Shown here: positions 34,331 through 47,329 of the stretch, in pieces
How the letters are laid out: every line of letters starts with the position of its first letter
How positions within the stretch are numbered: the stretch's first letter is position 1
Assembly: GCA_036346225.1 (NCBI GenBank)
Contig: JARFIW010000999.1
Span: 541,001 to 605,000 of the forward strand
Length of the DNA: 64,000 nt
Direction: 5' to 3'
Source: Platerodrilus igneus
Lineage: Eukaryota > Arthropoda > Insecta > Coleoptera > Lycidae
Translations under genes and position numbers: made by a program
The notes under the pieces: generated by a model
The model's input: the letters and a program-made list of their open reading frames with translations, nothing else
What the model was told of the DNA's origin: nothing
Database searches by the model: none

Positions 34331-36758
34331 AGGTGATTGATTACTTTGGAGATTTTTAAGAATCTTTTAGCAGTGTTCCGGAGAGCTTTAAGATTTATTT
34401 TTGTATTAAATATCAAAAGAATAGCAAAATTATTCGACTCGTAATATAATGGTTTTAGTTTAAAATATAGGTGTGTGTGCAAAAATCATGTTAAGACAGG
34501 TATGTCGTTATATTATTCATGGTTGCATCACCAAAATAATTTGTACAATTATACTGAACTCACAGCCGGATCTAGCATATAACATTGTCTTTTTTATCCT
34601 AATTATAGTCGCCTGAATTTAAAATATATGGAAACCATGAAGTTATTTAAAACATGGTGAAGAATTTGGATGGTGACGTAATTATTCTCAAATGTGGAAT
34701 GGGACTCCATAGGATGTTCTGAACGGGGCTTTGCACCTATTAATGGATTGAATACTTCGGAGATTTTTAGGTTAAGCAAAAACGTGCACGTGCTGAAAAA
34801 TCCACCAAGAATCTTAAAAACTATTTTTGTATTAAATATATATAATGTTACAAATAAACACAACAAAATTTTAATATTCTAATTACAAAAAATTACATTC
34901 TTTAAATGTCTTTATCTTTTTGTGGAGTGGCGGTAGCAGACTCTTGTTTATTCAATTTTTTTGTTGTAGCATTGTTATCACCGCTAGTCGTATTAATTTC
35001 AGAAAAATTTGTTAGTAATAAGTATATATATTATTTTCACTTACGGGCATATTCTAATTACATGCTAATGAGTTCATATTTCTATGCAGTTTGATTGATT
35101 CACTGCAGAAACAAAACATTTTTTACACATTTAGCAATACTATGTACCGTTCATTTCAATATAATATGAGTAACTATTTACAACACAACTGAATACTGAA
35201 TGTGTTCTCGGCTTTTCTACTTATGGTTTGAATAAAATATAAATATTGGCAAATCAAACAAAAACAGGTATGTTGTTATTTGTTCATGAGGAAAAACCGA
35301 GATTGTATGCAGGTATTAAATTTAATAACTTTAAGTTTTATTAAATAATAACAATTTTCAGTAATAAATAAAATTAGTTTATGGAAGTAAATATTTTTGC
35401 AAATTTTGTGCAATACCACCTACTCTAGGATAATATCTTAAAAGCCTCCTCGGAGGTTTGTGAGAAATTGGATTAATGTTGGAAAAGGATCAGACCATGT
35501 AGCATAAAAAGCAATAAACAGACTTGTACTAAAACTTAATTGAATCCTATAAAATATATTCATATCTATGGTAGGCAACCCAACATGCATAAATTATGAC
35601 TTAATAGAGATAAAGTGATTAACAAGATGACAAAATACCTATTTGAAATTAACAGTTGGTAATTATATGATAGGCAACCTAGCATACACCAATTATGTCC
35701 TTTTAGAGTAAAATTTTATTGTTAGATGAATAACTAGCCGTTTATTATGTACTATTTATTGTTACATGCATGGTGATAATAATTTGCAATGTGCAAAATA
35801 CCTTTTTCTGTTGTTAAAAAGCGATTTAATAAAACACAATAAAAAAATTGTGCATTATTTATTCTAGTTGACCTTGGGGATTTTACTAATTATAGTCTAA
35901 ATTAAAATAACATATTGATATATATGTAAATTATATGGTTTTGGTTTATACGTAGAACAACTATTTTGCATCATGTTTTGTTGATCCTTAATTTTAGCAG
36001 AATAAATTTTATATAATCCAAGTTTAAGAAAGTAATAATTTACAGCTGTGGTTAATTAGAAAAATATGTACTACCTTGATAACAAAAAACCCACCCAATG
36101 TCTTTTTTGTTTACACAACTATAACATACTTTAAAAATTAATACCTCAGTGGTGAAATACAATTTTAATTAAAGGATGTAACATTGTAATATTGTAACAT
36201 AAAATTTGCGTAAAAAAATGCAAAATATATATCCGTTAACAGGAATTCTCCAATATGATGTTTACAGATTCTGTTACCCTATATTTATTTACTCGAGCCT
36301 AAGATCGGGCATACTCTTTATGAGTCCCCCGTTCATATTTTCTACATAACAATGTTCTTATTTTAGGAACAAATTGTGTCAAACTGATTGAATATGATAT
36401 CAAGAATGTCTGTGAGATTAAGTGAAAATCATTTAGTGGAAACAGACAAACTAGAAATGTAGATATATGATAGTGGCGTAATTCTTAATACAGGTATTGG
36501 TATCTAACCCAAGTTAAGTAGCCTGTAAACGTGATTATATGTCTTTTATTTAAAATTTCCTATGTGTACATTCAGTTAAAACTAACAAAAGCCTTAAAGG
36601 TTGTTTAACTATTTACTGTTCCGATTAAAGCTTTGATTACAGTATATTCTGGTTTATAGTTTTAAAAGATTGAACTTGTCAGGAGTTAGACTAACTGGTG
36701 TTGTCTGGAATTAGGTTAGGTTACTTGGACTTGTGTGGACTTAGGTTAGATAGCAGGA

Positions 36759-36818
36759 AAAATTGATAAGTTAAGTCAGCGTCGCCGGCCCGGCGACGCT
36801 GACCTAACCTATCAATTT
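36759..36818. repeat. GC-rich palindrome in element B
   Basis: Core GTCAGCGTCGCCG...CGGCGACGCTGAC, with perfect 13-bp core arms and AT-rich outer arms. The most regular of the three copies. Confidence 0.85.
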
Positions 36819-38256
36819 GCGATTAATTTATAATATATTGAACAGACAACTATAATTCGGATAAAAAAGAGAAGGTTATATGTTAGATCCGGCTGCGAGT
36901 TCAGTGTAATTGTATAAATTATTTTGTTGATGCAACCATGAACAAAATAACGACATACTTGTCTTAACATGATTTTTGCATACACACTTATATTTTAAAT
37001 TAAAACCATTATATTACGAGTCTAATAACTCTGCTATTCTTTTGATATTTAATACAAAAATAATTCTTAAAGCTCTCGGGAACACCTTTCAAAAATTCTT
37101 AAAAACCTCCGAAGTAATCAATCACCTAGGAGGGCACAGCTCCGTTCAGAACACGTTAGAAAGTCCTATTTTGCATTTATCATTTTGAGAATGTTTAACG
37201 TCATCCACCGCGTTTCTTATTATTTTTGCTTAACCTAAAAAATCTCTAATGATGCACAGTCCCATTCAGAACTTGGCTAAGGAGCCCTATTCTGCATTTA
37301 TAATTTTGAGTATCTCGAATGACATCCATCACGTTTCTTATTATTTTTGCTTAACCTAAAAATCTCTCTGTTCAATTAACTAATGCAACGAGATTTAAAA
37401 AACCAGGGGAGCACCCCGTTCCTCATTAAGCAAAGATACGAGCGCCAGCGCCCCCACAAGGGCGAAACCCCATTCGCATACTATCTAACAACAAAGACAC
37501 CCGGCCGGCGCTACGCCTCCCACGGTGACGGGGGTAAAGGTCTAAGGAGCCCCATCACACATTCAGCATCAAGCAAAGTATCAACCAACTAAGGCACCAA
37601 AGCCCCAGCGCTTCGCCTGCATTTTATTTTAAGCGGATACACATGGGATGTTTTGCGGTTCTGTCTTGAAAGCGGCGTAACATAACTACTTGTTTACAAA
37701 CCCTTAAGAAATCAACATGTTATAAAAGGAAAACCAGCTCCATAGGAAATGAACTTTACCCAGTGTATCCGGGGGGATGTACATAGTGCAAAAATAAATT
37801 GTTCGCTATCGAAGTTCTATACATTAGAATATCAAAGCAAGAAAGATTACGCAGAATAACAGTCTTTCACACAAAAATGACATCATAGGCATTGAGTCGA
37901 TAGACTGTTTGACACCCCTTGATTTTGACAGTAAGATAAACTTTTAAGGTGTGTTAACGTAATGTAGAATTTTGAATATAAAGCCTTGTTATTTACCATT
38001 TTTGTATTTCTTTGTTTTTCTTGATCGTCTTTTTTCATTTATCCACAAGAACTCACTCCCCCACCACTACAATTAACTGACGTACCCTTTAATGTTACGA
38101 GGTCTCCACGCCTATAAGACCAATCAAGATTTAATTCATATAATGCCTAGTTCACCCGCAACAACGTTCGTAAAAGAAACCCACGCGTAACTGAGTAATT
38201 GAAAAGTGAGGTACGAATAGGCGAGAAATGTGACTAAAGGAACGCGCTGTATATAA

Positions 38257-38865
38257 TTAGCGCAGATTGGTCTGCCTGTGACCAGAATAATTACGTTAGA
38301 ACGTAAGCGAAAATTTTGTACACAAAAGATGATTGATGGACACTTTGGCACCAGACCCTACAGATGGATTTGGTTGACGGGTACAAGAGTTTTGCATTTA
38401 TGAGTGATTTAAATTACAATAGGAAGCTTCGAGATTGTTGTTTGCAAAGTTTCTGGTATGTTCTCGAATTTCGTAGTGTAATTAAAATAGATATAAATTG
38501 CCGTCATGAATATTGGAAGTCAGTTCCAATTGAAGCTTTGATTCGATTCTGATGGAAGCTTTGATTACAATACTTGTTCTAATTTAAAACTTTTATAGTC
38601 TTATAAAAACTGTTCACATAAATCACTCTGTATGATATAAATTACAGTAGTGATTATATAAATTAATAATTAGTGCTTGAATAGTTAATTATAGTGCTGC
38701 ATCGTAGTTTTGAGAAGATAATACTTATACTGTTAGCGATTAGCTACAAATAAATTGTCGTGAAAGCTTTTAGAAGTCCATTGTAACTACGAGTTGTTGA
38801 GAAGTTTTGTCTAATGAGTTTGAAAATAAAGAGCTGTTGTTTGTGGAAATAGTGTTTTCGTTAGA
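38257..38865 (+). mobile_element. LTR-like repeat, copy 5 (in U3)
   Basis: Near-identical to copy 4: starts TTAGCGCAGATTGG and ends GTTTTCGTTAGA. Only a few substitutions and one indel are seen. Confidence 0.6.
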
Positions 38866-39976
38866 ATAACATACTGGACATAAGTTTTTGCCGAGGAATG
38901 TGTCCTAAATTTTAGGCTTGCACTTAGGAAACACCTTCTATAAATTACCTGCATCATTGTATACATTTTAACAAGAAATTAGATTAATTGATGAAATTCA
39001 GTTCTGAACGTGCGAGAAAAAATACAGAGCGTATACAGACATGTATATAATGCATTGATTACCGCATATCAGGTTTCTAACAAATATTTCGAAATAAAAT
39101 CAAACAGCATGACAAATCGTTAATCGTTTAATAAAACCGAACGTTCCAAATTTATATATAACAAAGCAGCAATAAACGGCGAATATGTCAAAAGCAGCTT
39201 TGAAGCTAAAGTCTATTTTTGCTTGAATAAATAAATAATTCTCTTTCAAACCCAGGATTTGAAGTTTAAATTTTTTCTTCGAAGTGGTTTTAAGTAATTC
39301 TGTTATAAAGCGACTTGTGGTAAATAACATGATTAGAGAATGTTTCAAAATTGTCTTTAAATCCAGAGGGATTGGGAATTTTCATGCTAGAATAAGATTA
39401 AAGATTCAGCTACGTGAATCGGCTTTTTAATTTTTGTCTCTGAAATGTTTGCCCAAGCAATTTTCTTACGTTTTATTCACATCAAAATACGAATGTTTTT
39501 TACGGTAATCCGTGCGGACAAAAAAGAAAGTAGTAAAGTAAGTAGAGAAAATAGTTCGCACCGAATACCGCAACAAAAACAATAGGAATCTAAAGAATTA
39601 ATGCCGTTCTAGCTAAAACGTCGTAGAGTGGGGTGGATCACTCAGGAAGAAAAAGGTAACCTCGAAGAAGAAAATTTATTTAAGTAGTTATGCTACGCCA
39701 CTTTCAAAACAAAACCGCATAACATCCCATGTGTATCCGCTTAAAATAAAATGCGGGCAACGCGCTGGGGCCCCGGTGCCTTTGTTGGTTGATAGTTTGC
39801 TTAATGGTGAATGTGTAATTGGGGCTCCTTAGGCCTTTGCGCAGTGCAGGCCGGGTGTCTTTATTGTTAGATAGTATGGTAAATGGAGCTTCGCTTATAT
39901 CTTTGCTTAATGAGGAACGGGGTGCTCCCCTGGTTTTTTTAATCTCGTCGCATTAGTTAATTAAAGAGAGATATTT

Positions 39977-40445
39977 TTAGGTTAAGCAAAAATAATAAGA
40001 AACGTGGTGGATGACGTTAAACATTCTCAAACTGATAAATGTGAAATGGGGTTCCTTAGCCGTGTTTTGAATGGGGTTCTGCCCCACGAGAGATTTATAG
40101 ATTAAGCAAAAATAATAAGAAATGTGGTGGATGACGTTAACCATTTTCAAAATGATAAATGTGAAATGGGATTCCCTAGCCGTGTTCTGAATTGGGCTCT
40201 GCCCCATGAGAGATTTAGAGGTTAAGCAAAAATGATTAGAAACGTGGTGGATGACGTTAAACATTCTCAAAATGATAAATGTGAAATGTAGCTCCCTATG
40301 CGTGTTTTGAATGGGGCTGTGCCCCATGAGATATTTTTTAGGTTAAGCAAAAATAATAAGAAACACGATGGATGACGTTAAACATTCTCAAAATAATAAA
40401 TGCAAAATGGGGCTCCCTAGAAAGTTTTGAACAGGGCTGTGTCCA
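39977..40445. repeat. 120-bp tandem array, left arm of element C
   Basis: Four units starting near 39,977, 40,097, 40,217 and 40,337. The first three and a half give a 116-codon minus-strand repeat frame (39,977-40,327). Confidence 0.9.
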
Positions 40446-41115
40446 CCTAGGTGATTGACTAATTCGGAGATTTTTAAGAATTTTTTAGCAGTGTTCCCGA
40501 GAGCTTTAAGAATTGTTTTTGTATTAAATATCAAAAGAATAGCAAAATTATGGTTTTAATTTAAAATATAGGTGTGTATGCAAAAATCATGTTAAAACAG
40601 GTATGTCGTTATATTATTCATGGTTGCATCACCAAAATAAATTATACAATTACACTGAGCTCGCAGCCGCATCTAACATATAATTTTGTCTTTTTTATCC
40701 TAATTATAATCGTCTGAATTTAAAATATATGCAAATCATGTCGTTATTTAAAACATGGTGAAGAATTTGGATGGTGACGTAATCATTCTCAAATGCGGAA
40801 TGGGGCTCCGTAGGGTGTTCTAAACGAGGCTTTGCACCTATTAGGTAATTGAATATTTCGAAGATTTTTAGGTTAAGCAAAAACGTGCACGTGCTGAAGA
40901 ATCCGCCGAGAATCTCAAAAACTATTTTTGTATTAAATATATATAATGTTAACAAGAAACACAAGATTTTAATGTTTTATTTACAAAAGATTACATTCTT
41001 TAAGTATCTTTATCTTTTTGTGGAGTGGCGGTAGCAGATTCTTATTTATTCAATTTTCTTGTTGTAGCATTGTTATCACCGCTAGTCGTACTAATTTCAG
41101 AAAAATTTGTTAGTA

Positions 41116-41120
41116 ATATA

Positions 41121-41163
<43 letters not shown>
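41116..41163. repeat. (AT)n microsatellite in element C
   Basis: About 46 bp of AT where elements A and B have only ATATATATAT. Just downstream is ATGAATGAATGAATGA at the junction of a deletion relative to A and B. Confidence 0.9.
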
Positions 41164-41166
<3 letters not shown>

Positions 41167-42590
41167 TTCACTTACCGACATATTGTAATTACATGCTAAT
41201 GAATGAATGAATGAAATTAGTTTATGGAAGTAAATACTTTTGCAAATATTGTGCAATACTCTAGGATAATATCTTAAAAGCCCCCTCGGAGGTTTGTGAG
41301 AAATTTAAGTTGGATTAATGTTAGAAAAGGACCAGACCATGTAGCATAAAAAGCAATAAACAAACGTATACTAAAGCTTAACTAAATCCTAAAAAATATA
41401 TTAATATCTATGGCAGGCAACCCAACGTGCATAAATTATGACTTATTGGGGATAAAGTGATTAATAGGGTGACAAACTACCTATTTGAAATTAACAGTTG
41501 ATAATTATATGTTAGGCAACCCAGCATATACCAATTATGTCTTCTTAGAGTCAAATATTTTTTGTTAAGTTAATAACCAGCCGTTTATTATGTAATATTT
41601 ATTGCTACTTGCATGGTGAAAATAATTTGCAATGTGCAAAATAGCTTTTTTTATTGTTAAAAGAACAATTTAATAAAACAATAAAAAATTGTGCATTATT
41701 TATTCTACTAGTTGATCTTGGGGATTTTACTAATTGTAGTCTAAATTAAGATAACATATCGGTGTATATGTAAATTATATGCTTCTGGTTTATATGTAGA
41801 ACAACCATTTTGCATCATGTTTTTTTATCCTTAATTTTAGCAGAATAAATTTTATATAACCCAAGTTTAAGAAAGTAATAATTTACATATGTGGTTAATT
41901 AGAAAAATATGTACTACCTTGATAATATGAAACCTACCCAATGTCTCTTTTGTTTACACAACTATAACATATTTTAAAATTTAATACCTCGGTAGTGGAA
42001 TATAATTTTAATTAAAGGCTGTGACATTGTAATATTGCAACATAAACTTTGCGCAAAAAATGCAAAATATACATTGGTTAACAGGAATTCTCCAATATGA
42101 TGCTTACAGATTCTGTTACTCTGTATCTATTTACTTCAAGCCTAAGATCGGGCATAGTTTTTATGAGTCCCCCGTTCATATTTTCTACATAAAAATTTTC
42201 TTATTTTAGGAACAAATTGTGTCAAACTGATTGAATATGATAACAAGAATGTATGTGAGATTAAGTGAAAAATAATTTAGTTGAAACAGACAAATTAGAA
42301 ATGTACATATATGACAGTGGCGTAATTCTTAATACAGGTATTGGTATCTAAACCAAGTTAAGTAGCCTGTAAACGTGATTATATGTCTTTTTATCCAACA
42401 TTTCCTATGTGTAAAACTAACAAAAGCCTTAAGGGTTGTTTAACTATTTACTGTTCCGACTAAAGCTTGATTACAAGATATTCTGGTTTATAGTTGTAAA
42501 AGATTGGACTTCTCAGGAGTTAGATTAACTGGTGTTGTCTGGAATTAGGTTAGATTACTTGGATTGTGTGGACTTACGTTAGATAGCAGG

Positions 42591-42651
42591 AAAAATTGAT
42601 AAGTTAGGTCGGCGTCGCTGACTCGCCGATGCTGACCTAACCTATCAATTT
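42591..42651. repeat. GC-rich palindrome in element C (decayed)
   Basis: Same position as in A and B, but the core has mismatches (GGCGTCGCTG against CGCCGATGCTGAC). The stem is partly lost. Confidence 0.75.
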
Positions 42652-43684
42652 GCGGTTAATTGATAATATATTGAACGGAGTCCACTATTCATATATAATT
42701 AGGATAATTAGGATAATTAGGATAAAAAGACAAGGTTATATGTTAGATCCGGCTGCGAGTTCAGTGTAATTGTATAAATTATTTTGGTGATGCAACTATG
42801 AACAAAATAACGACATGCTTGTCTTAACATGATTTTTGCATACACACTTATATTTTAAATTAAAACCATTATATTACGAATCTAATAATTCTGCTATTCT
42901 TTTGATATTTAATATAAAAATAATTCTTAAAGCTCTCGGGAACACTGCTAAAAAATTCCTAAAAATCTCCGAAATAGTCAATGACCTAGGGGAACACAGC
43001 CCCGTTCAGAACACGCTAGGGAGCTCCATTTTGCATTTATCATTTTGAGAATGTTTAATGTCATCCACCGCGTTTCTTATTATTTTTCTTAACCTGAAAA
43101 TCTCTCTTCAATTAACTAATGCGACGAGAATTAAGAACGGTGGGAGCACCCAGCTCCTCATTAAGCAAAGATACGAGCGCCCCCACGAGGGCGAAGCCCC
43201 ATTCACCATACTATGTAACAACAGAGACACCCAGCCGCTGCTACGCCCCACGGTGACGAGGGCAAAGGCATAGGGAGCCCCATTACACATTCATCATCAA
43301 GCAAACTATCAACCAATAATAGCACCGGAGCTCCAGCGCTTCGCCCGCATTTTATTTTAAGCGGATACACATGGGATGTTATGCGGTTTTGTCTTGAAAG
43401 CGGCGTAGCATAACTACTTAAATTAATTTTTTCTTCGAGGTTTCCTTTTTTCTGAGTGGTCCACCCCACTTTACGACGTTTTAGCTAAAACGGCATTAAT
43501 TCTTTGGATTCCTCTTGTTTTTGTTGCGGTATTCGGTGCGAACTATTTTCTCTACTTACTTGAAAGCGGCGTACTTATTTACAAACCCTTAAGAAATCAA
43601 CATGTTATAAAAGGAAAACCAGCTCCTTAGGAAATGACCTTTACCCAGTGTATCCCGGAGAATGTACATAGTGCAAAAATAATT

Positions 43685-46200
43685 AAGTCCCTTTTTTAAT
43701 TACCTTAACTTAACTAATTTAAATGGTAACTTTTCTTATGTGCATTAAACAAAAATTTTTAGACAAAATCTAGAATGGACTAGTTGCAGTCCTGCTATAT
43801 TTACAATTAAAATCTTTGATATCAAAATACTTTAACTGTTAGTAGGAAAAAAAAGGTTTGCCTACATATTTATTGCAAATTACAGGTAGTCTCCGGCCGA
43901 CAGAAACACATTTCCTTCAGCGGGAGCAGCGGATAATATTATACCTAGCCAGTATGGTATCCTTCTTAATTTTTCTTGGGTATTAAACCACTCAGAGTTT
44001 TTAAAATTGTCTTTATTTACGTTTCGAACCATGACCTAGGTATGGTATGGTATGGTATCTTTATAAAAAATCATATAAGAAAAAAATTTTATAGGCAAGA
44101 AGAGTAAATCTTAAACTTTGTAATCAATACCAATAACAGCGCTCGTCATATTTCATTTCCAACGGTTTGAAGCGAAGTGGAATGCATTTCCAGTACCAAA
44201 AACTTAAAAAAGGAAAACAAATCAACCCAAATTTATTGCTGGTGAAGTCATCGGCCACTGTAGAGAATTTAACAACTAGAAATAACGTTTTATTCCTCCA
44301 TCTCCATAAGGTTCCAACTACCAACACGTCAAATTCCAAAACAATACATACAGGATGGTAAAAGTGATTTAGTATTTCTTAGCTGCTCCACTTTCGAAGT
44401 TCAAAACTAAGAATGTCCTTAACTTTCAGAATAGACTCGACAAATTTTCATACCCGTATTTAAAACGGATGTCCAGCAAATATGCATTTTGATTTCAGAT
44501 TGAGGATCTAATACACGTACAGACTTTTCGTCAGAAAGTAATCGCTAAAATTTCCCAAAATTATATTTTACAGGAGTAGCATTTTACACACACGAGCAGA
44601 TTTCTTCTTGAAAGCAATAGACCGACACAAAGGTAAGTACCTTGCACTGGCATTCAAACGCATTATTTGTATTGTCTTAGGCATCGTTTGGACAACAATA
44701 ACCTCACTCGCGGAGAGTTCGCAAGGTTAATTCTTTTTATTTTGATCGAAACATCGCGTGTAAACATCCATGGGTAGATAATCAACCACTTAAAAGTATC
44801 GTATTTTTTCTTCAAAACATTTTGTGTTGATAAAACAACCACATGGAAAATATTTTCAAAACATCACCTGCTGATAAAAGGACAACAGAGCAAACTGCTT
44901 TCAATAAAATAGAAGATTCCACATTTGCGTCTGCTTTGTACAATCAATTGTAGCACTTGCCAAACAACATGTGTCTAACCAGCTAAGGTGTATCTGCAAC
45001 CAATCTTGCAGAATCAAAGAGTATGTGTAGGATTGTTGGCCTACTTCTCGCATAAGATTATAGAAATTTAACATTCGTATGGCGAAAATTCCCATGGTTC
45101 GTAACCAACTTTGTAATAAACTTGTACATAATCAATGGTAATATTTCTAAAAACAAATGTTACTGATAATCGAATAACATTCTTTAAACTTACTAGAATA
45201 TTTCCTAATTAAATGTTTTGATAAATAAATATAAGATTTAAGTCTATATCCAAAATAAATTATATTTCTAAACTTTGTTAATAATAAAATCTTAGATGTC
45301 CACGTTATCAAAACAGAACAGATTTAAAATATTCAATTTTATAACTGAATATTTAATAAAATTCTACATGATTTTAAACAAATAATCGTTTAAATTGAAA
45401 GTCGGGCTTGCTAATAAACATGCAAAAAAAAGTGGAAACAATACTGGATATGAAATTTTATTTTAAGTATGAGCCAAATTATTTAGTTACAAGGACGGAA
45501 CGTAGTGGTTTGGTATATAGTTTTCTCTGGAAATATTGAAATATAATTTTATAATTTTCGGTTGTTTGTTTTTTCAATCTTCTGTATAGCCATAAAAAGC
45601 ACGAACGGATAAATAGAAGAATGTAGCAACCAATCAAAAATGACATTCTATTCAGGATGTTGAAATAGTTTGTTTGGATTTTTCTAACCTTTAAAATTCA
45701 AGTTCGCGCTTTTGTCAATTTTATTATTTCTGCCTTTATATAATTATAGTTTATTTACCATGAGTAATGCTTAAGATTGTCGGTAGGATTTATGTGAAAA
45801 AGAATTTTATAATTGGCATGCTCGCCATCAACATCTTCTGAAAACTCGTGTATGCTTTATAGTTTATAGGACCTGTGAGAGAGACTAACACTTCTAATTG
45901 GATGCTACATTCGTGTAAGTATCCGCTCGTATAAAAAACATGTTTATTTTATAAATACCTGCAGTGATCTAAACGATGCGGTTTGTATATACTTATACCC
46001 AACTCCGCAATTGGTTGATGCTGTCCTACCTACATACTTGTTTGTTATCAAATGCATCAATACTTTATACAATGTGAGCTGATTCGAATAAACTAAATGT
46101 AAACTACTCACATGAGTCGACTATTAAGAGAAGCACATTTCGATACACACAATTGATCCTTAAAGTTAAAAAATGACAATATAAACGTTACTAACAATAT
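43685..46200. other. Mostly unassigned DNA with a foldback fragment
   Basis: At 43,955-44,042 is a single arm fragment of the foldback element seen at 20.6 kb (TTAAACCACTCAGAGTTTTTAAAAT and CCATGACCTAGG). It ends in four TATGG pentamers (44,041-44,060). Overlapping frames on both strands at 44,124-44,361 have no domain. The rest shows nothing I can name. Confidence 0.5.
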
Positions 46201-46806
46201 TGTAGCGCTACTCGGTCTGCCCGTGACCAGAATAATTACATTGGAATGTAAGCGAGACGTTTATACACAAAATATGATTGATGGCTTCTGCGGCGTTACA
46301 CCTTTCGAATGAATTTGATTGACAGGTACAGGAGTTTGCATTTAAGAGTTATTTCGATTACAATAAATACATTTGAAAATGTAATACATAATTTTTGATA
46401 TGTTTTTGAATAATCTAGAGGTTTTGAAAATATAAATTGCCGTTGTGAATAATGAAGTGCAGTTCTAATTGAAACTTGAATATGAGTTCTAATTGAAGCT
46501 TTTATTACAATACCAGTCCTAGTTTAAAGCTTTGAAAAATGTAATATAAATAACTGTCGATATAAATTAGTTTTGATATAAAGTAGTGATCATATAAATT
46601 AATAATTGGTGCTTGGATAGTTAATTATAGTGCTTTAATAGTAATTCAGAAGATAGCATCTTAGTTGTAGTGTTAATAAAGTAATACTTACTGTTAGAGA
46701 TTAGTTCTGAAGATAAAGCGTTGGCAGAGCTTTTAGAAACTTTGTTGTAGCTGCGAGTTCTTGAAAAGGCTTATATACTCAGTTTGAAAATATAGTTGTT
46801 GTTACA
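46201..46806 (+). mobile_element. LTR-like TG...CA repeat, copy 6
   Basis: 606 bp from TGTAGCGCTACTCGGTC to GTTGTTGTTACA, with GACCAGAATAATTACATT, ATAAATTGCCGTT and the ATATAAATTAATAATTGGTGC block. A short internal duplication (GCAGTTCTAATTGAAACTT / GAGTTCTAATTGAAGCTT) occurs near 46,460-46,500. Flanks AATAT and CTATT do not match. Confidence 0.6.
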
Positions 46807-47329
46807 CTATTTTTATTTTACGATTTTAAAAGTGTAGTAGTGCACACATTTTAAAAAGTTACCTTTTACGCTTTGTTTCGGATATCTATTTCATAACGTT
46901 TTGCAAATCAAGTTTTTCGTACAGTTCATGTTCTAATGCTAAAATAAATTGAGCTGTGTAACATTCGCACAATAGTTATGTATAGATTAGTATATAGGGA
47001 ATCGCTTTTCAATTTTAGTTAGGTTAGGAACCATAGCAAAATACTACACAAACAATATTATAGAATTTCAGGTAGTTTGCATTTACAATGGAATTATGGC
47101 ATCATATTATTAAATTAAAGTATCCAAATAAATAGTAAGGCATTCAAAAAGTTCATTCTTGACCAGTAATTTAAACAAAACGTAACGTTACCATAACATT
47201 TTAAATTCGACAAACATCAATATATTTTTCATGACACATCGGCCTGCAAGCGTGGAATTAAAAATATTCTCATGCATTACAAAATTACCGAAAACATTGT
47301 AAATTATCTAAACAGAGAACTCGTAAAAA
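46807..47329. other. Unassigned AT-rich DNA
   Basis: No gene or repeat recognised. It contains TTAGTTAGGTTAGG near 47,018, too short to mean telomeric. Confidence 0.4.

Larger units (their letters stand above)
33277..37689. mobile_element. Foldback element B with long inverted arms
   Basis: Same plan as element A. The left arm (about 33,277-34,612) holds five 120-bp units (33,738-34,330), and the right arm (about 36,850-37,689) about two (37,175-37,370). The arrays give a 156-codon repeat frame on the minus strand (33,738-34,208). The GC-rich subterminal part, with many small hairpins, yields short frames such as 37,383-37,592 that recur in every copy and have no domain. The minus-strand frame near 34,906-35,000 lacks the stop seen in A after KLNK, but stays short. 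Confidence 0.75.
31544..37798. repeat. Composite tandem unit U2 (6.25 kb)
   Basis: Second direct repeat. Contains the spacer with the LTR-like repeat (32,002-32,609) and foldback element B (33,277-37,689). Its first about 2.4 kb is almost identical to U3; I see only scattered single-base differences. That implies recent duplication or sequence homogenisation. Confidence 0.9.
39536..43560. mobile_element. Foldback element C, longest right arm
   Basis: The left arm has four 120-bp units, the right arm one. The right arm is the only one of the three that runs to the outer end. At 43,400-43,560 it continues through CCACCCCACTTTACGACG and CGAACTATTTTCTCTACTTACT, the complement of the left ends at 26,768, 33,277 and 39,536. 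A and B lack this stretch of about 170 bp: they jump between two copies of TGAAAGCGGCGTA, present in C at about 43,395 and 43,561. No coding capacity. Confidence 0.75.
37799..43684. repeat. Composite tandem unit U3 (5.9 kb)
   Basis: Third direct repeat, holding LTR-like copy 5 (38,257-38,865) and foldback element C (39,536-43,560). It ends with the same CCCTTAAGAAATCAACATG...GTGCAAAAATAA block that closes U1 and U2. It is shorter because element C has fewer 120-bp units and an interior deletion of about 300 bp near 41,205. Confidence 0.88.

Noticed and set aside
44124..44361. Overlapping 64-71 codon frames on both strands
   Set aside because: No recognisable motif and mutually exclusive readings; best treated as chance.
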